Below, piece by piece: positions 37,218 through 45,516 of a stretch of DNA of 64,000 bases. This DNA is from Trinickia dabaoshanensis (GTDB taxonomy: Bacteria > Pseudomonadota > Gammaproteobacteria > Burkholderiales > Burkholderiaceae). Positions within the stretch are counted from its first letter, which is position 1. Every line of letters begins with the position of its first letter. Below the pieces are notes generated by a model. The model had not been told where the DNA came from. It made no database searches and saw only the letters and a list, made by a program, of their open reading frames with translations. The stretch is taken from the NCBI RefSeq assembly GCF_002879885.1, contig NZ_PNYA01000001.1, positions 186,001 through 250,000 of the forward strand, given 5' to 3'. Position numbers and translations under genes: made by a program.

Positions 37218-39110
37218 TTAGCGCTGCGCGGCGCCTGCCCCCGACCACCACGTCGAGACGATCCAATCTTCCGCCGAATAGTACAGCGGCAGCGTGGCCG
37301 GATAACGCAGCGCTCGTTTGTACGCGATCCGATGCGTGGTGCTATACCACTGCGGCACGACGTAATAGCCGTGCATGAGCACCCGATCGAGCGCGCGCGC
37401 CGTATCGACGAGCTGCGCCTTCGTCTGTGCATGAACGAGCGAGCGCAAGATCGCATCGATGGCCGGCGACTTGAGGCCCATCAGGTTGTCCGAGCCCTGC
37501 TCGTCGGCCGATTTGCTGCCGAAGCGCGAGACCTGTTCGGTGCCCGGCACCTGCACGCCGGGGTAACGCAGCATCGTCATGTCGAACTCGAACGCGTCAT
37601 AGCGCTTTTGGATCAAGGCGAAGTCGACCGCGCGATAGGTCGCTTCGATGCCGAGCTTGCTCAGGTTGCGAATATAGGCGCTCATGATCGGCTGGGTTGC
37701 CGCGCTTTGTCCCGAGTCGTCGAGAATCTCGAACCTGAACGGCTGCCCTTGCGCGTTGCGCAATGCGCCGTCGCGATAATGCCAGCCGGCCTGGGCGAGC
37801 AGCGCTCGCGCCTGCAGCAGATTGGAGCGCAACGATCCGGGAGGATCGGTGTCGGGCTGCACGGTCATCGGCCCGAACACCGCCGGGTCCAGTTGCGCGC
37901 GCAACGGATTCAAGACGGCGAGCTCCCCCTCGCTCGGCATGCCCGTGGCTTGCAGCGGGCTGTCGGCGAAGTAGCTGTCGAGCCGCGTATAGGCGCCGAA
38001 AAACAATTGCCGGTTCAGCCACTCGAAGTCGAACGCGAGGTCGAGCGCCCGGCGCACGCGCACGTCCTGAAACAGCGGCCGCCGCAAGTTCATGACGAGA
38101 CCTTGCATGCCCGCACCGTTGTGCTGGCGGAACTCGCGTTTGACGAGTTCGCCGTTATCGAAGCGCTTGCCCACGTCGCGCCGCGCCCAATTGCGCGCGA
38201 CATATTCGACGAGCGCGTCGTACTTGCCGGCCTTGAACGCTTCGAGCCGCGCCGTGCTATCGGCGTACAGCTTGTAGGTGATGTAGTCGAAGTTATCCGT
38301 GCCGACACGCACCGGCAGCGCCGCGCCCCAGTACGCCGGGTTGCGTCGATAGGTGATCGTATGGCCGCCGTCGTATCGATCGATCAGGTACGGGCCGCTG
38401 CCGATCGGCTGTTCGAACGCGAGTTGATCGAGCGGCACGTGCGTGCCGTCGGGCTTGAGCCCCCATTTGTGCGAGAAGACCGGGATCGCCCCCGCGATCA
38501 GCGGCAATTCCCGGTTCGGCTGCCGGAACTCGAAGCGGATCGTCGCCGGATCGACGACGACCGCGCGCGCGATCTCGCTATAGAACGCGGCGAATTGCGG
38601 CGCCGCCCGCGGGCTCTTGAGCGTGTCGAACGAGTATTTGACGTCGTCGGCAGTCACCGCATCGCCGTTCGAGAACCGCGCGCGCGGATTGATGTGGTAC
38701 GTGACGGAGAGTCGATCGGGCGCGATGCGGATATCGTCCGCCAAGAGCCCGTAGGCCGAGGCCACCTCGTCGCTGCTGCCCGTCGTCAAGCTTTCGAACA
38801 GCATGTCGACGCCGGGCGCCGTATTTCCGCGCAGCGTGAACGGATTGAACTTGTCGAAGCTCGTGAGCCGGCTCGGATTGGACAGCACGAGCGTGCCGCC
38901 TTTCGGCGCATCGGGATTCACATAGTCGAAATGCTTGAAATCGGGCGCGTATTTCGGCTCGCCGAACTGGGCGATCGCATAGACGGCATGGGCCGGCGTG
39001 GCGCAGCCAAGCAGCCAAGCGAGACAGCACGCCAACAGCAGGGGCCGGGGCCCAACCGCGCGCTCGCGGGGCGGCGCGGGTGTGTGCCTAACAATCGTCG
39101 TCGCCTTCAT
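37218..39110 (-). CDS. yejA: Peptide ABC transporter substrate-binding protein
   Basis: A 630-residue periplasmic binding protein of the oligopeptide class. The N-terminal hydrophobic segment [19 protein letters not shown] allows cleavage after Ala42 or, alternatively, lipidation at Cys36 (LLGC). Mature sequence [24 protein letters not shown] and [17 protein letters not shown] are typical YejA/DppA-family blocks. It is the first gene of the yejA-B-E-F unit. No clear Shine-Dalgarno precedes ATG 39110. It diverges from fabI. Confidence 0.95.
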   Translation of the reverse strand: MKATTIVRHTPAPPRERAVGPRPLLLACCLAWLLGCATPAHAVYAIAQFGEPKYAPDFKHFDYVNPDAPKGGTLVLSNPSRLTSFDKFNPFTLRGNTAPGVDMLFESLTTGSSDEVASAYGLLADDIRIAPDRLSVTYHINPRARFSNGDAVTADDVKYSFDTLKSPRAAPQFAAFYSEIARAVVVDPATIRFEFRQPNRELPLIAGAIPVFSHKWGLKPDGTHVPLDQLAFEQPIGSGPYLIDRYDGGHTITYRRNPAYWGAALPVRVGTDNFDYITYKLYADSTARLEAFKAGKYDALVEYVARNWARRDVGKRFDNGELVKREFRQHNGAGMQGLVMNLRRPLFQDVRVRRALDLAFDFEWLNRQLFFGAYTRLDSYFADSPLQATGMPSEGELAVLNPLRAQLDPAVFGPMTVQPDTDPPGSLRSNLLQARALLAQAGWHYRDGALRNAQGQPFRFEILDDSGQSAATQPIMSAYIRNLSKLGIEATYRAVDFALIQKRYDAFEFDMTMLRYPGVQVPGTEQVSRFGSKSADEQGSDNLMGLKSPAIDAILRSLVHAQTKAQLVDTARALDRVLMHGYYVVPQWYSTTHRIAYKRALRYPATLPLYYSAEDWIVSTWWSGAGAAQR

Positions 39111-39220
39111 CAGGAGTTCGGGAGTGGCAATGTGAGAGAATTCTACCCAAACCCGTACCCGCCCCCCGTGTGCAGCGCCTCCGCGCGCGGCGGGAGGCAC
39201 CGATAACGCTAGGAGAATTC

Positions 39221-40015
39221 ATGGGCTTTCTCGCTGGAAAACGCATTTTGCTGACCGGTCTGCTGTCGAACCGCTCGATCGCCTACGGCATCGCGCAAGC
39301 TTGCAAGCGCGAAGGCGCCGAGCTCGCTTTCACGTATGTCGGCGATCGCTTCAAAGACCGCATCACCGAATTCGCCGCGGAATTCGGCAGCGAACTCGTC
39401 TTTCCGTGCGACGTCGCCGACGACGCGCAAATCGAAGCGCTCTTCGCCTCGCTGGGCCAGCACTGGCCGAAGCTCGACGGCCTCGTGCATTCGATCGGCT
39501 TCGCGCCGCGCGAAGCGATTGCCGGCGATTTCCTCGACGGCATGACGCGCGAAAACTTCCGCATCGCGCACGACATCTCGGCCTACAGCTTCGCGGCTTT
39601 GGGTAAAGCCGCACTGCCGCTGCTCTCGGAAAACGCTTCGTTGCTGACGTTGTCGTACCTCGGCGCGGAACGCGTCATTCCGAACTACAACACGATGGGT
39701 GTCGCCAAGGCCTCGCTCGAAGCCTGCGTACGTTACATGGCAAGCTCGGTCGGCCCGAAGGGCATGCGCGTCAACGCGATTTCGGCCGGTCCGATCAAGA
39801 CGTTGGCCGCGAGCGGCATCAAAGGCTTCGGCAAGATCCTCGACTTCGTCGAAGCGAACGCTCCGCTCAAGCGCAATGTGACGATCGAGCAAGTGGGCAA
39901 TGCGGCCGCCTTCTTGCTGTCGGATCTGGCGAGCGGCGTGACCGCCGAAGTCATGCACGTCGACAGCGGGTTCAGCACCGTCGTCGGCGGCATGGTGCCC
40001 GAAGCGGCCGAGTAA
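39221..40015 (+). CDS. fabI: Enoyl-[acyl-carrier-protein] reductase (NADH)
   Basis: Final reduction of each fatty-acid elongation cycle. The 264-residue SDR protein has the FabI-specific cofactor loop [24 protein letters not shown] (91-99), and catalytic Tyr146, Tyr156 and Lys163 at the same positions as the E. coli enzyme. The residue corresponding to Gly93, whose change gives triclosan resistance in E. coli, is Gly here. AGGAG lies six bases upstream of the ATG. It diverges from yejA and ends at a strong terminator. Confidence 0.98.
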   Translation: MGFLAGKRILLTGLLSNRSIAYGIAQACKREGAELAFTYVGDRFKDRITEFAAEFGSELVFPCDVADDAQIEALFASLGQHWPKLDGLVHSIGFAPREAIAGDFLDGMTRENFRIAHDISAYSFAALGKAALPLLSENASLLTLSYLGAERVIPNYNTMGVAKASLEACVRYMASSVGPKGMRVNAISAGPIKTLAASGIKGFGKILDFVEANAPLKRNVTIEQVGNAAAFLLSDLASGVTAEVMHVDSGFSTVVGGMVPEAAE

Positions 40016-40086
40016 GCCGCGCCGGCATGCGCCCGCGCGGCTCGCCGCACACCTGCGCGAGGTCACTGCGGGCCACGCATAACAAA

Positions 40087-40116
40087 AAACCGCCTTGGCA
40101 AACGCCAAGGCGGTTT
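40087..40116. terminator. Strong bidirectional terminator after fabI
   Basis: Perfect 13-bp stem AAACCGCCTTGGC (40087-40099) / complement at 40104-40116 with an AAAC loop. T-rich flanks lie on both sides, and it sits between convergent genes. Confidence 0.92.
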
Positions 40117-40203
40117 ATTTTCGTTGTCTCGTTGCGTAGCGCTACGCCTTCCCTGATTGCCTGTCGTTAGGGATCCTAACGATACTTCGATACCACCTTC
40201 GCT

Positions 40204-40557
40204 TTAGTGATCCCACCCGTGACCATGGCCGTGGTCATGGTCACGTCCCCAGCCATGGCCGCGATCGTGATCCCATCCGCCATGGTGCCGCCATTCGTCG
40301 CGATCCCACCAACGGCGGCCGTCCCAATACCGGTCGCCATGCCAGCCGATGATGACTGCCGGTGCCACATAGACCGGTGCCGGCTGATAGACGACCGGCG
40401 GCGGCGGCGGCGGCGCATAAACGGGTGCCGGCGCGACATAGACTGGCGCCGGAATGCCGATGTTGACTCCGATGTCCACCCGCGCCATCGCCGTGGTGGA
40501 AACGCCGATGGCAAGCGCGCCGACGGCCAGAGCAGCGAGATGTGCAAGCGATTTCAT
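40204..40557 (-). CDS. Small exported Pro-, Trp- and His-rich protein
   Basis: 117 residues. The signal peptide ends near AMA at about residue 26. The mature part has Pro-Val-Tyr repeats (PAPVYVAPAPVYAPPPPPP, about 36-54), then a Trp/Arg/Asp segment (WDGRRWWDRDEWRHHGG) and a tail alternating His, Asp and Gly. Such PXPV-repeat proteins are common in Burkholderiaceae and have no established function; the His/Asp-rich tail could bind metal ions (inference). AAGGTGA precedes the ATG. It is convergent with fabI. Confidence 0.78.
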   Translation of the reverse strand: MKSLAHLAALAVGALAIGVSTTAMARVDIGVNIGIPAPVYVAPAPVYAPPPPPPVVYQPAPVYVAPAVIIGWHGDRYWDGRRWWDRDEWRHHGGWDHDRGHGWGRDHDHGHGHGWDH

Positions 40558-40694
40558 GGTGTCACCTTCGAATACATAGCGTGGTTGCGTGCAACTATAG
40601 CGCGCGCTATCCGATAGGCGTATTTCAAACTTGTAACTGTTGCTGCAGAACATCCCGAGCACGCGAATACCGTACAAATACGCGTGCTCCGTAG

Positions 40695-41828
40695 TCAACG
40701 CGCCGTGCGTCGCAATACCGCACCACCGCTGGCATTCGTCGAGACCGTGACGAGTGCGTCGTTATCGAACAGCGCCGCACTGGCGTTTTCCCCGATCTGT
40801 CGCGACGAGGCCACATCGCCGGTTGCCAAATCGATGCCGAGCAGCAGCGTCGCATGCTCGTCCTTGCACGACTCGCCCACGACTTGCAACGCGGCGCCTT
40901 CGATTCCGAGCGCATCGACGCCGCAGATCATCTTGGGTCGGGCAAATCGGTTGGCGACGTGCCCCGACGAATCGAGCAGCGAAACGATTTGCTGACGATC
41001 GCTCAAACCGATGAAAACGGTCCGGCCATCGGGCAAAAAGAGCGCGTCCACGGCTTCGGTCTTCGCCGGATAAACCCGCGTCGACCAGACATATCGCGCG
41101 TTGCGCAGATTGATCTTCGAGACCGCGTACCCCGCGTTCGCCGATGCGGCCGTACCCTCGTTCGGCAGGAACTCGCCCGCGATTGCGAGGTTCTCGCCGT
41201 CGCGCTTCGCACGCGTCCCGCTCCAAAACGCGCCGGTCGGCAACACCGTCAGTTGCTTGCGCGCAAGATCTCGATCGAACACAGTCCAAAATAGGCTTCG
41301 CTTGCCGCTCTGGTCGAGCGATTGCGTGCTCATTCCCCCCACGATCGACAGCCCGTCGGGTCCCGCCTCGAACTGGTTCGCCCAAACGTCGACATCGATA
41401 TCGACATGCTGTTGCTTGATCAGCCTTCCCGTTGCGGCGAGACGATTCAACACGAGTTCGGTTCGATTTTGGTTCGCGAAGGAATCGGTATGCTCCTCGG
41501 TGAGGACGTAGTACGCATCCCCGTCCCGCAGACACGACGTAGCAACGTTTTCGAAATGATCCTTCGCATACGGAATGTCCGTCTTCCATACGACGCGACG
41601 CTCGCGACTATCGACGAGCATCGCCAACGCGCTTTCGTTGGGCACCTCGTCGTGATAGACGGAGCCCGTCACGCAATAGAGCCCCGGACCGACGCCTGCG
41701 ATCGCGCGAGCCGTGAAGGGTTGCGACACGTTCAGCGCGATATCGGCCGACGGCGGCGGCGCGCCGATGGCCCCACCCGCGGCGAAGGACGCGAGCACGC
41801 CGAGCATCATCCAAGTTGATCGTTTCAT
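40695..41828 (-). CDS. Exported protein of unknown function, beta-propeller-like
   Basis: A 377-residue protein with a signal peptide (MKRSTWMMLGVLASFAAGGAIGA). The rest has no motif I recognise. Repeating blocks of strand-turn-strand with Gly-Asp and Asp-Gly turns (GPDGLSIVGG, RDGENLAIAGEF, LPDGRTVFIGLS, ALGIEGAALQVVGES) look like propeller blades (inference). Three or four cysteines are present. It lies 59 bases downstream of the TetR-family gene on the same strand and may share its transcript. Its start codon is well separated from both neighbours, so the gene appears complete. Confidence 0.7.
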   Translation of the reverse strand: MKRSTWMMLGVLASFAAGGAIGAPPPSADIALNVSQPFTARAIAGVGPGLYCVTGSVYHDEVPNESALAMLVDSRERRVVWKTDIPYAKDHFENVATSCLRDGDAYYVLTEEHTDSFANQNRTELVLNRLAATGRLIKQQHVDIDVDVWANQFEAGPDGLSIVGGMSTQSLDQSGKRSLFWTVFDRDLARKQLTVLPTGAFWSGTRAKRDGENLAIAGEFLPNEGTAASANAGYAVSKINLRNARYVWSTRVYPAKTEAVDALFLPDGRTVFIGLSDRQQIVSLLDSSGHVANRFARPKMICGVDALGIEGAALQVVGESCKDEHATLLLGIDLATGDVASSRQIGENASAALFDNDALVTVSTNASGGAVLRRTAR

Positions 41829-41887
41829 GTCCTCTTTCTCTTTGTTCTCGCGAAGGTGGTCGTGATTGTCTCGTCCGCCTTGCGCCG

Positions 41888-42475
41888 TCAGTCTTGCGCG
41901 GGCTTCGTCAAAGCGGTGGCGTAGCGGCCGACCGCATTCGCGATTCGCTCCGACATCGCCGGGTCGCGCACGGCACGCGCGAGCGTCACGCCGCCCGCGA
42001 GTAGCGAAAGAAGCGCGATCGCGCGGTCGTCGTGATCGTTGCCGGGCAGATCGCCAAGGCCGGAGGATACCTCGTCGATGATGGACGAGAGTATCTTTTC
42101 AAACGCCTCGCGCGTCTCGTCGTCGGCGCGCATCACCTCGGGCGTCAAGCTTTGAAGCGCGCAGCTTTCGCCCAGCTCGCAGGTGCGACGCTGGCCGAGA
42201 TAAAACGTCACGAACGAGCCGCGCCAGCGCTTGCCCTGCTCCGCCTTCAGCGACGCAATCGCGTCCCGCAACTGTCCCATGCCCGATACCACCACCGCGC
42301 GAAACGCTTCGCTCTTCGACTTGAAATGGCCGTAGAACGCGCCGTTGGTCACGCCGGCTTCCTTCGTGAGCGGCCCGATGCCGGACCCGCCGTAGCCCTC
42401 GCGACGAAAAAGCCGCGCGGCCGCGTCCAAAATCCGCTCGCGGGTTTCGTGCTTGTGTTCGATCGTATAGCGCAT
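41888..42475 (-). CDS. TetR-family transcriptional repressor
   Basis: 195 residues. The N-terminal helix-turn-helix is complete: TRERILDAAARLFRREGYGG, then ITKEAG-like PLTKEAGVTNGAFYGHFKSK. The C-terminal ligand domain starts SFVTFYLGQRRTCELGESCAL, a form seen in TetR regulators of the AcrR/NemR-like group, with two cysteines that could sense electrophiles (inference). It is divergent from the tautomerase gene and a perfect palindrome lies between them. Confidence 0.92.
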   Translation of the reverse strand: MRYTIEHKHETRERILDAAARLFRREGYGGSGIGPLTKEAGVTNGAFYGHFKSKSEAFRAVVVSGMGQLRDAIASLKAEQGKRWRGSFVTFYLGQRRTCELGESCALQSLTPEVMRADDETREAFEKILSSIIDEVSSGLGDLPGNDHDDRAIALLSLLAGGVTLARAVRDPAMSERIANAVGRYATALTKPAQD

Positions 42476-42497
42476 AAAAAAACCTAACGGAGCATCT

Positions 42498-42518
42498 GCT
42501 CTCTATTGCATAGAGAGC
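42498..42518. promoter_or_regulatory. TetR-family operator between regulator and tautomerase
   Basis: GCTCTCTAT-TGC-ATAGAGAGC is a perfect 9-bp inverted repeat 23 bases upstream of the repressor start. A second half site ATAGAGAGC follows at 42535-42543 and overlaps the palindrome AGCGATCGCT (42541-42550). The repressor probably controls both divergent transcripts. Confidence 0.8.
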
Positions 42519-42591
42519 AAGTGGTATGTATTCTATAGAGAGCGATCGCTATTTATAACATGTCCCAGTCAACCGACCTGGAGGTATTGCT

Positions 42592-43020
42592 ATGCCGATC
42601 ACACTAACCGTACCGGAAGACGTTCTCGATCGCGAGACCGAGGCGAAAGTTTTCGCTCAGTTGACCGATACCCTACTCGACATCGAAGGGCTGCGAGATA
42701 ACGCGTTCATGGTGCCCAACGTAGTGGGAACGCTGCACACGCTGCCGCGCAACCGGATTTTTTCAGGAGGGGCCGCCGCGCTGGCGGCTTTCGTGGAGCT
42801 CAAACTACCGGCCGTTGCGCTGGCCTCGTCCGACTCGAAGCGACGCTTCATCGAACGCGCCACGCAGATCGTCGCGCGAGCGTCGGGCGGACAGATCCCG
42901 CCCGAACGCGTATGGGTCAATGTCGTTTATGCCGCCGATGGCGCGTGGGGCATCGCCGGGCAGGCCTATGACAACGCGGCATTGGGCGATGCGATCGGGG
43001 CGGCCGCGATCGCGCGGTAA
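42592..43020 (+). CDS. Tautomerase-family protein (4-oxalocrotonate tautomerase/MIF-like)
   Basis: A 142-residue protein. After Met removal the N terminus is Pro, the catalytic base of the tautomerase superfamily (MPITLTVPEDVL). The length fits two fused 4-OT-like beta-alpha-beta units, ending in PPERVWVNVVYAADGAWGIAG. The substrate is unknown. GGAGGT lies upstream of the ATG. It is controlled most likely by the divergent TetR protein. It converges with a truncated ROK gene fragment. Confidence 0.82.
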   Translation: MPITLTVPEDVLDRETEAKVFAQLTDTLLDIEGLRDNAFMVPNVVGTLHTLPRNRIFSGGAAALAAFVELKLPAVALASSDSKRRFIERATQIVARASGGQIPPERVWVNVVYAADGAWGIAGQAYDNAALGDAIGAAAIAR

Positions 43021-43023
43021 CGT

Positions 43024-43260
43024 CTAACCGCCCGGGCGCGCTTTGCATATCTTCGCCCGTCGTTCGGCGGCGAGAATGAGTGCGCCCTGCAACGCAGCGC
43101 CGGCCCCGAACGTCGAACGCTCGACCTCGGGAGGAAAAGGCACGGCCTGCGCGAGTGCTGAGCGAATCGCTTCGTGGATTCGAACGATATGCGACATACC
43201 GCCGCCGATCACGATCTTCGATGGATCGAGCAGCAACGTGTCGTTGGCCCGTTTGGGCAT
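43024..43260 (-). pseudogene. Truncated copy of the ROK kinase C terminus
   Basis: This open frame encodes about 78 residues. From LLLDPSKIVIGGGMSHIV to ALILAAERRA it is nearly identical to the last 70 residues of the ROK kinase at 44510-45502, but the rest of that gene is missing upstream. The last residues (KICKARPGG versus MSKGRPRA) have diverged. Without the N-terminal ATP and sugar sites it cannot be an active kinase. It is probably a duplication remnant. Confidence 0.88.
43054..43238. repeat. 185-bp direct repeat, copy A
   Basis: Matches 44540-44724 base for base at a constant offset of 1,486, with three differences that I found by eye (about 98 percent identity). It carries the 3' part of the ROK kinase gene. 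Confidence 0.93.
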
Positions 43261-43267
43261 TCCCGCG

Positions 43268-43879
43268 CTAATCGCCAACGATCGCGATCACGCCCAGCAC
43301 GACGAACAGCGTGCCAGCGAAAAACTGGCCGAACCGCAGCGCCTGGGCGCCCGGCGACAAGCGGGCGCGCAACGGATGAGCGAGCACAATGCAGAACACG
43401 TCGGCGGCGGAAAACAGGAGGTTCGCGCACGCGCCGAGCAGGAACAATTGCCAGCCGAGCCCAAGCGACGCGTCCGGATCTGTGAATTGCAGCAGGAACG
43501 AAAAATAGAACAGCGCCGACTTCGGATTCGAAGCCTCGATGAATGCGCTCGACGACACGACGTTGCGCGGCACGTCGATCACCTCCCCCTGCCCGACGGG
43601 CGCGCGGATGCGCAGAATACCGAGCCACACCAGATAGGCGCCGCCGACCACCTTGAGCACGTGATACAGCATCGGGGACGTCTTCAGCACGGCGACCGCA
43701 CCGAGCGCCACGATGCATATCTGGAAAAAGGCGCCGAGATGAATGCCGAGCGCGGATAGGAGGCCGGCCCGCCGCCCGTGCTGCAGCGTCAACGACACCG
43801 TCTGCAGCAGCGCGGGCCCCGGGATGAAACCGAAGCCGATACAGGTCAAGCCGAAAAACAGCGCTTGCTCGGGCGACAT
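43268..43879 (-). CDS. LysE/RhtB-family exporter
   Basis: A 203-residue membrane protein with about six helices. The family start is present: GLTCIGFGFIPGPALLQTVSLTLQHGRRAG (conserved PGP near residue 21), and EASNPKSALFYFSFLLQF gives the NPK motif. Family members export amino acids or homoserine lactones; the substrate is unknown. Its ATG overlaps the stop of the upstream short gene (TGATG), and it lies between the two direct repeats, so it appears to have arrived or been duplicated with them. Confidence 0.85.
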   Translation of the reverse strand: MSPEQALFFGLTCIGFGFIPGPALLQTVSLTLQHGRRAGLLSALGIHLGAFFQICIVALGAVAVLKTSPMLYHVLKVVGGAYLVWLGILRIRAPVGQGEVIDVPRNVVSSSAFIEASNPKSALFYFSFLLQFTDPDASLGLGWQLFLLGACANLLFSAADVFCIVLAHPLRARLSPGAQALRFGQFFAGTLFVVLGVIAIVGD

Positions 43880-44256
43880 CAGAGATCGTTGCCGACCACG
43901 ATCGCGATATGCGAATCGATGGATTTGACCGCGCGGGCGATCCTGATCGCGGCTTCGTAATTGGCCGTGATCACGCTGAGGCAGACGGCAAGCGTACGAT
44001 TGGCCCGCTCGCGGACAGCCGCGAGGATACGGCCGAGCGAATGAATCACACCATCGACGTAATAGCCTTCGAAGCGCGGCAACCGATCGACATGAGAAGC
44101 CAGCGACAGGATACCGAGATGCGGGAAATTGGCCCAGTCGGTATGTTGAATGCCCTTCGATACGACGATGTCATTCGCTTCGCCCACGCCGCCCGCATCC
44201 AGATCGTTGCTGTTCGGCGGATCGATGAAAAATACGATGGCCCTCGGCTCGCTCAT
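43879..44256 (-). CDS. Truncated B12-binding domain protein (radical-SAM-type N terminus)
   Basis: 125 residues resembling the cobalamin-binding-like N domain found in front of radical SAM enzymes: FPHLGILSLASHVDRLP, then YVDGVIHSLGRILAAV, LAVCLSVITANYEAAIRIARAVK and IAIVVGNDL. The domain stops exactly where the GG(N)DH-type loop and the CxxxCxxC radical SAM core would follow; neither is present downstream. This suggests a gene cut off at its 3' side when LysE was joined to it. Alternatively it is a real small single-domain protein coupled to LysE. I favour truncation. Confidence 0.55.
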   Translation of the reverse strand: MSEPRAIVFFIDPPNSNDLDAGGVGEANDIVVSKGIQHTDWANFPHLGILSLASHVDRLPRFEGYYVDGVIHSLGRILAAVRERANRTLAVCLSVITANYEAAIRIARAVKSIDSHIAIVVGNDL

Positions 44257-44509
44257 GAGGCGGTTCTCTCCGTATTGTGGATCTGGTCTGGCAGAACAAT
44301 CGGCCGGCGCACGCCTTTGCAGGAAGGGCCACCCTCGATTTCGCTAATGTAAGAGAAAGCCCTTGAACCGGAACCTATCAGTTATGCCGGGTTCGGAAAC
44401 CGGATATCTCGCGTAGGGCTCGCGTCATTTTCCGTACAACGACAGTTCACCCGTTTCACCGGACATTTTTGCTGTTTGACGGAAAGCTTGGGCTGCTCGC
44501 CCCACACGC

Positions 44510-45502
44510 CTAGGCGCGAGGGCGCCCTTTGGACATCGCCGCCCGTCGTTCGGCGGCGAGAATGAGCGCGCCCTGCAACGCAGCGCCGGCCCCGAACGTC
44601 GAACGCTCGACCTCGGGAGGATAAGGCACGGCCTGCGCGAGTGCTGAACGAATCGCTTCGTGGATTCGAACGATATGCGACATACCGCCGCCGATCACGA
44701 TCTTCGATGGATCGAGCAGCAACGCCATATTGGCGACCTGCACGCCAAGGTAGCTTAGCGTTTCGTCGATGAGACTCGCGAAGCGTGCGTCGTCACGACT
44801 CAACTCGAACGCCTCCCGCGTGCCGATCGGCCGGCCGGCGATCGCGCTCGCACGGTCGCTGATCGCGCGGCCGGATGCCACGTTTTCGAACGGTGCGCCG
44901 CCTTGCGCGAACGGCACTTCTCCGTGCGTCCCGCGACATTGGTAGGCGATCTCGCCGGCCGCGCCATGCGCGCCCCTCAGCACCTGCCCGCCGATCACGG
45001 CCGCGGCGGCAAGACCGGTCCCGAGATTGAGGTACAGACCGCAATCCACTCCTGCGAGTGCGCCCTTGCGCGCCTCGGCCAGTGCCGCGGCTTTGACGTC
45101 GGTTTCCACGCCGATGCTTTGAACCTCGAATCCTCGCCGCAAAACGTCGGCGAGCGCCAATCGATCCCAGCCGGGATTGTTCGGTGCGAGCTTGATGCCG
45201 TGCGCTTCGACGATTCCGGGCGTGACCGCCGCCACCGCAACGAGCGTAGTGCCGGCGCGCGCAACCGTCTCGGCAACGAGCGCCTTCGCCGCGTCGAACA
45301 TCCGACTGATGACCGCGTCGGCGCCTTCATGCGCCTCGGTGGGAATGTGCGCTACGTCGAACACATCGCCCTCGACGCTCGCCGTCGCCATGGCGATCTT
45401 GGTTCCGCCGAAGTCGATCCCGAGCACGCATCCGCTCGAAGCGGCGCAGGTGCCGGCATCGGCATGCTCGACCGGAGAGAGTTCAAGTTCGAGACGATCC
45501 AT
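44510..45502 (-). CDS. ROK-family sugar kinase-like protein
   Basis: 330 residues from MDRLELELSP. The phosphate-binding loop is GIDFGGTKIAMAT (28-40), the region VTPGIVEAHGIKLAPNNPGW and the acidic catalytic position in GVETDVKAAALAEA are present, and the C-terminal adenosine motif KIVIGGGMSH is intact. The usual ROK zinc motif (CxCGxxGC) is replaced by QCRGTHGEVPFAQGG, so metal binding is probably lost. It lies 14 bases downstream of an APC transporter on the same strand, with a NagC-like ROK regulator divergent. The substrate is unknown, but a transported amino sugar or similar compound is a reasonable guess. Confidence 0.85.
   Translation of the reverse strand: MDRLELELSPVEHADAGTCAASSGCVLGIDFGGTKIAMATASVEGDVFDVAHIPTEAHEGADAVISRMFDAAKALVAETVARAGTTLVAVAAVTPGIVEAHGIKLAPNNPGWDRLALADVLRRGFEVQSIGVETDVKAAALAEARKGALAGVDCGLYLNLGTGLAAAAVIGGQVLRGAHGAAGEIAYQCRGTHGEVPFAQGGAPFENVASGRAISDRASAIAGRPIGTREAFELSRDDARFASLIDETLSYLGVQVANMALLLDPSKIVIGGGMSHIVRIHEAIRSALAQAVPYPPEVERSTFGAGAALQGALILAAERRAAMSKGRPRA
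44540..44724. repeat. 185-bp direct repeat, copy B
   Basis: The parental copy, inside the complete ROK kinase gene (its 3' part). Same orientation as copy A, 1,486 bases apart. Confidence 0.93.
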
Positions 45503-45516
45503 CGTATTCGCAGGTG

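Noticed and set aside
37182-39206. A 674-codon plus-strand frame opposite yejA
   Set aside because: Complete antisense overlap with a well-supported binding protein; composition is typical of a frame shadow.
43024-44724. Transposon or insertion sequence bounded by 185-bp direct repeats
   Set aside because: The repeats are coding parts of a ROK gene, no transposase is present and no terminal inverted repeats are seen, so duplication is the simpler reading.
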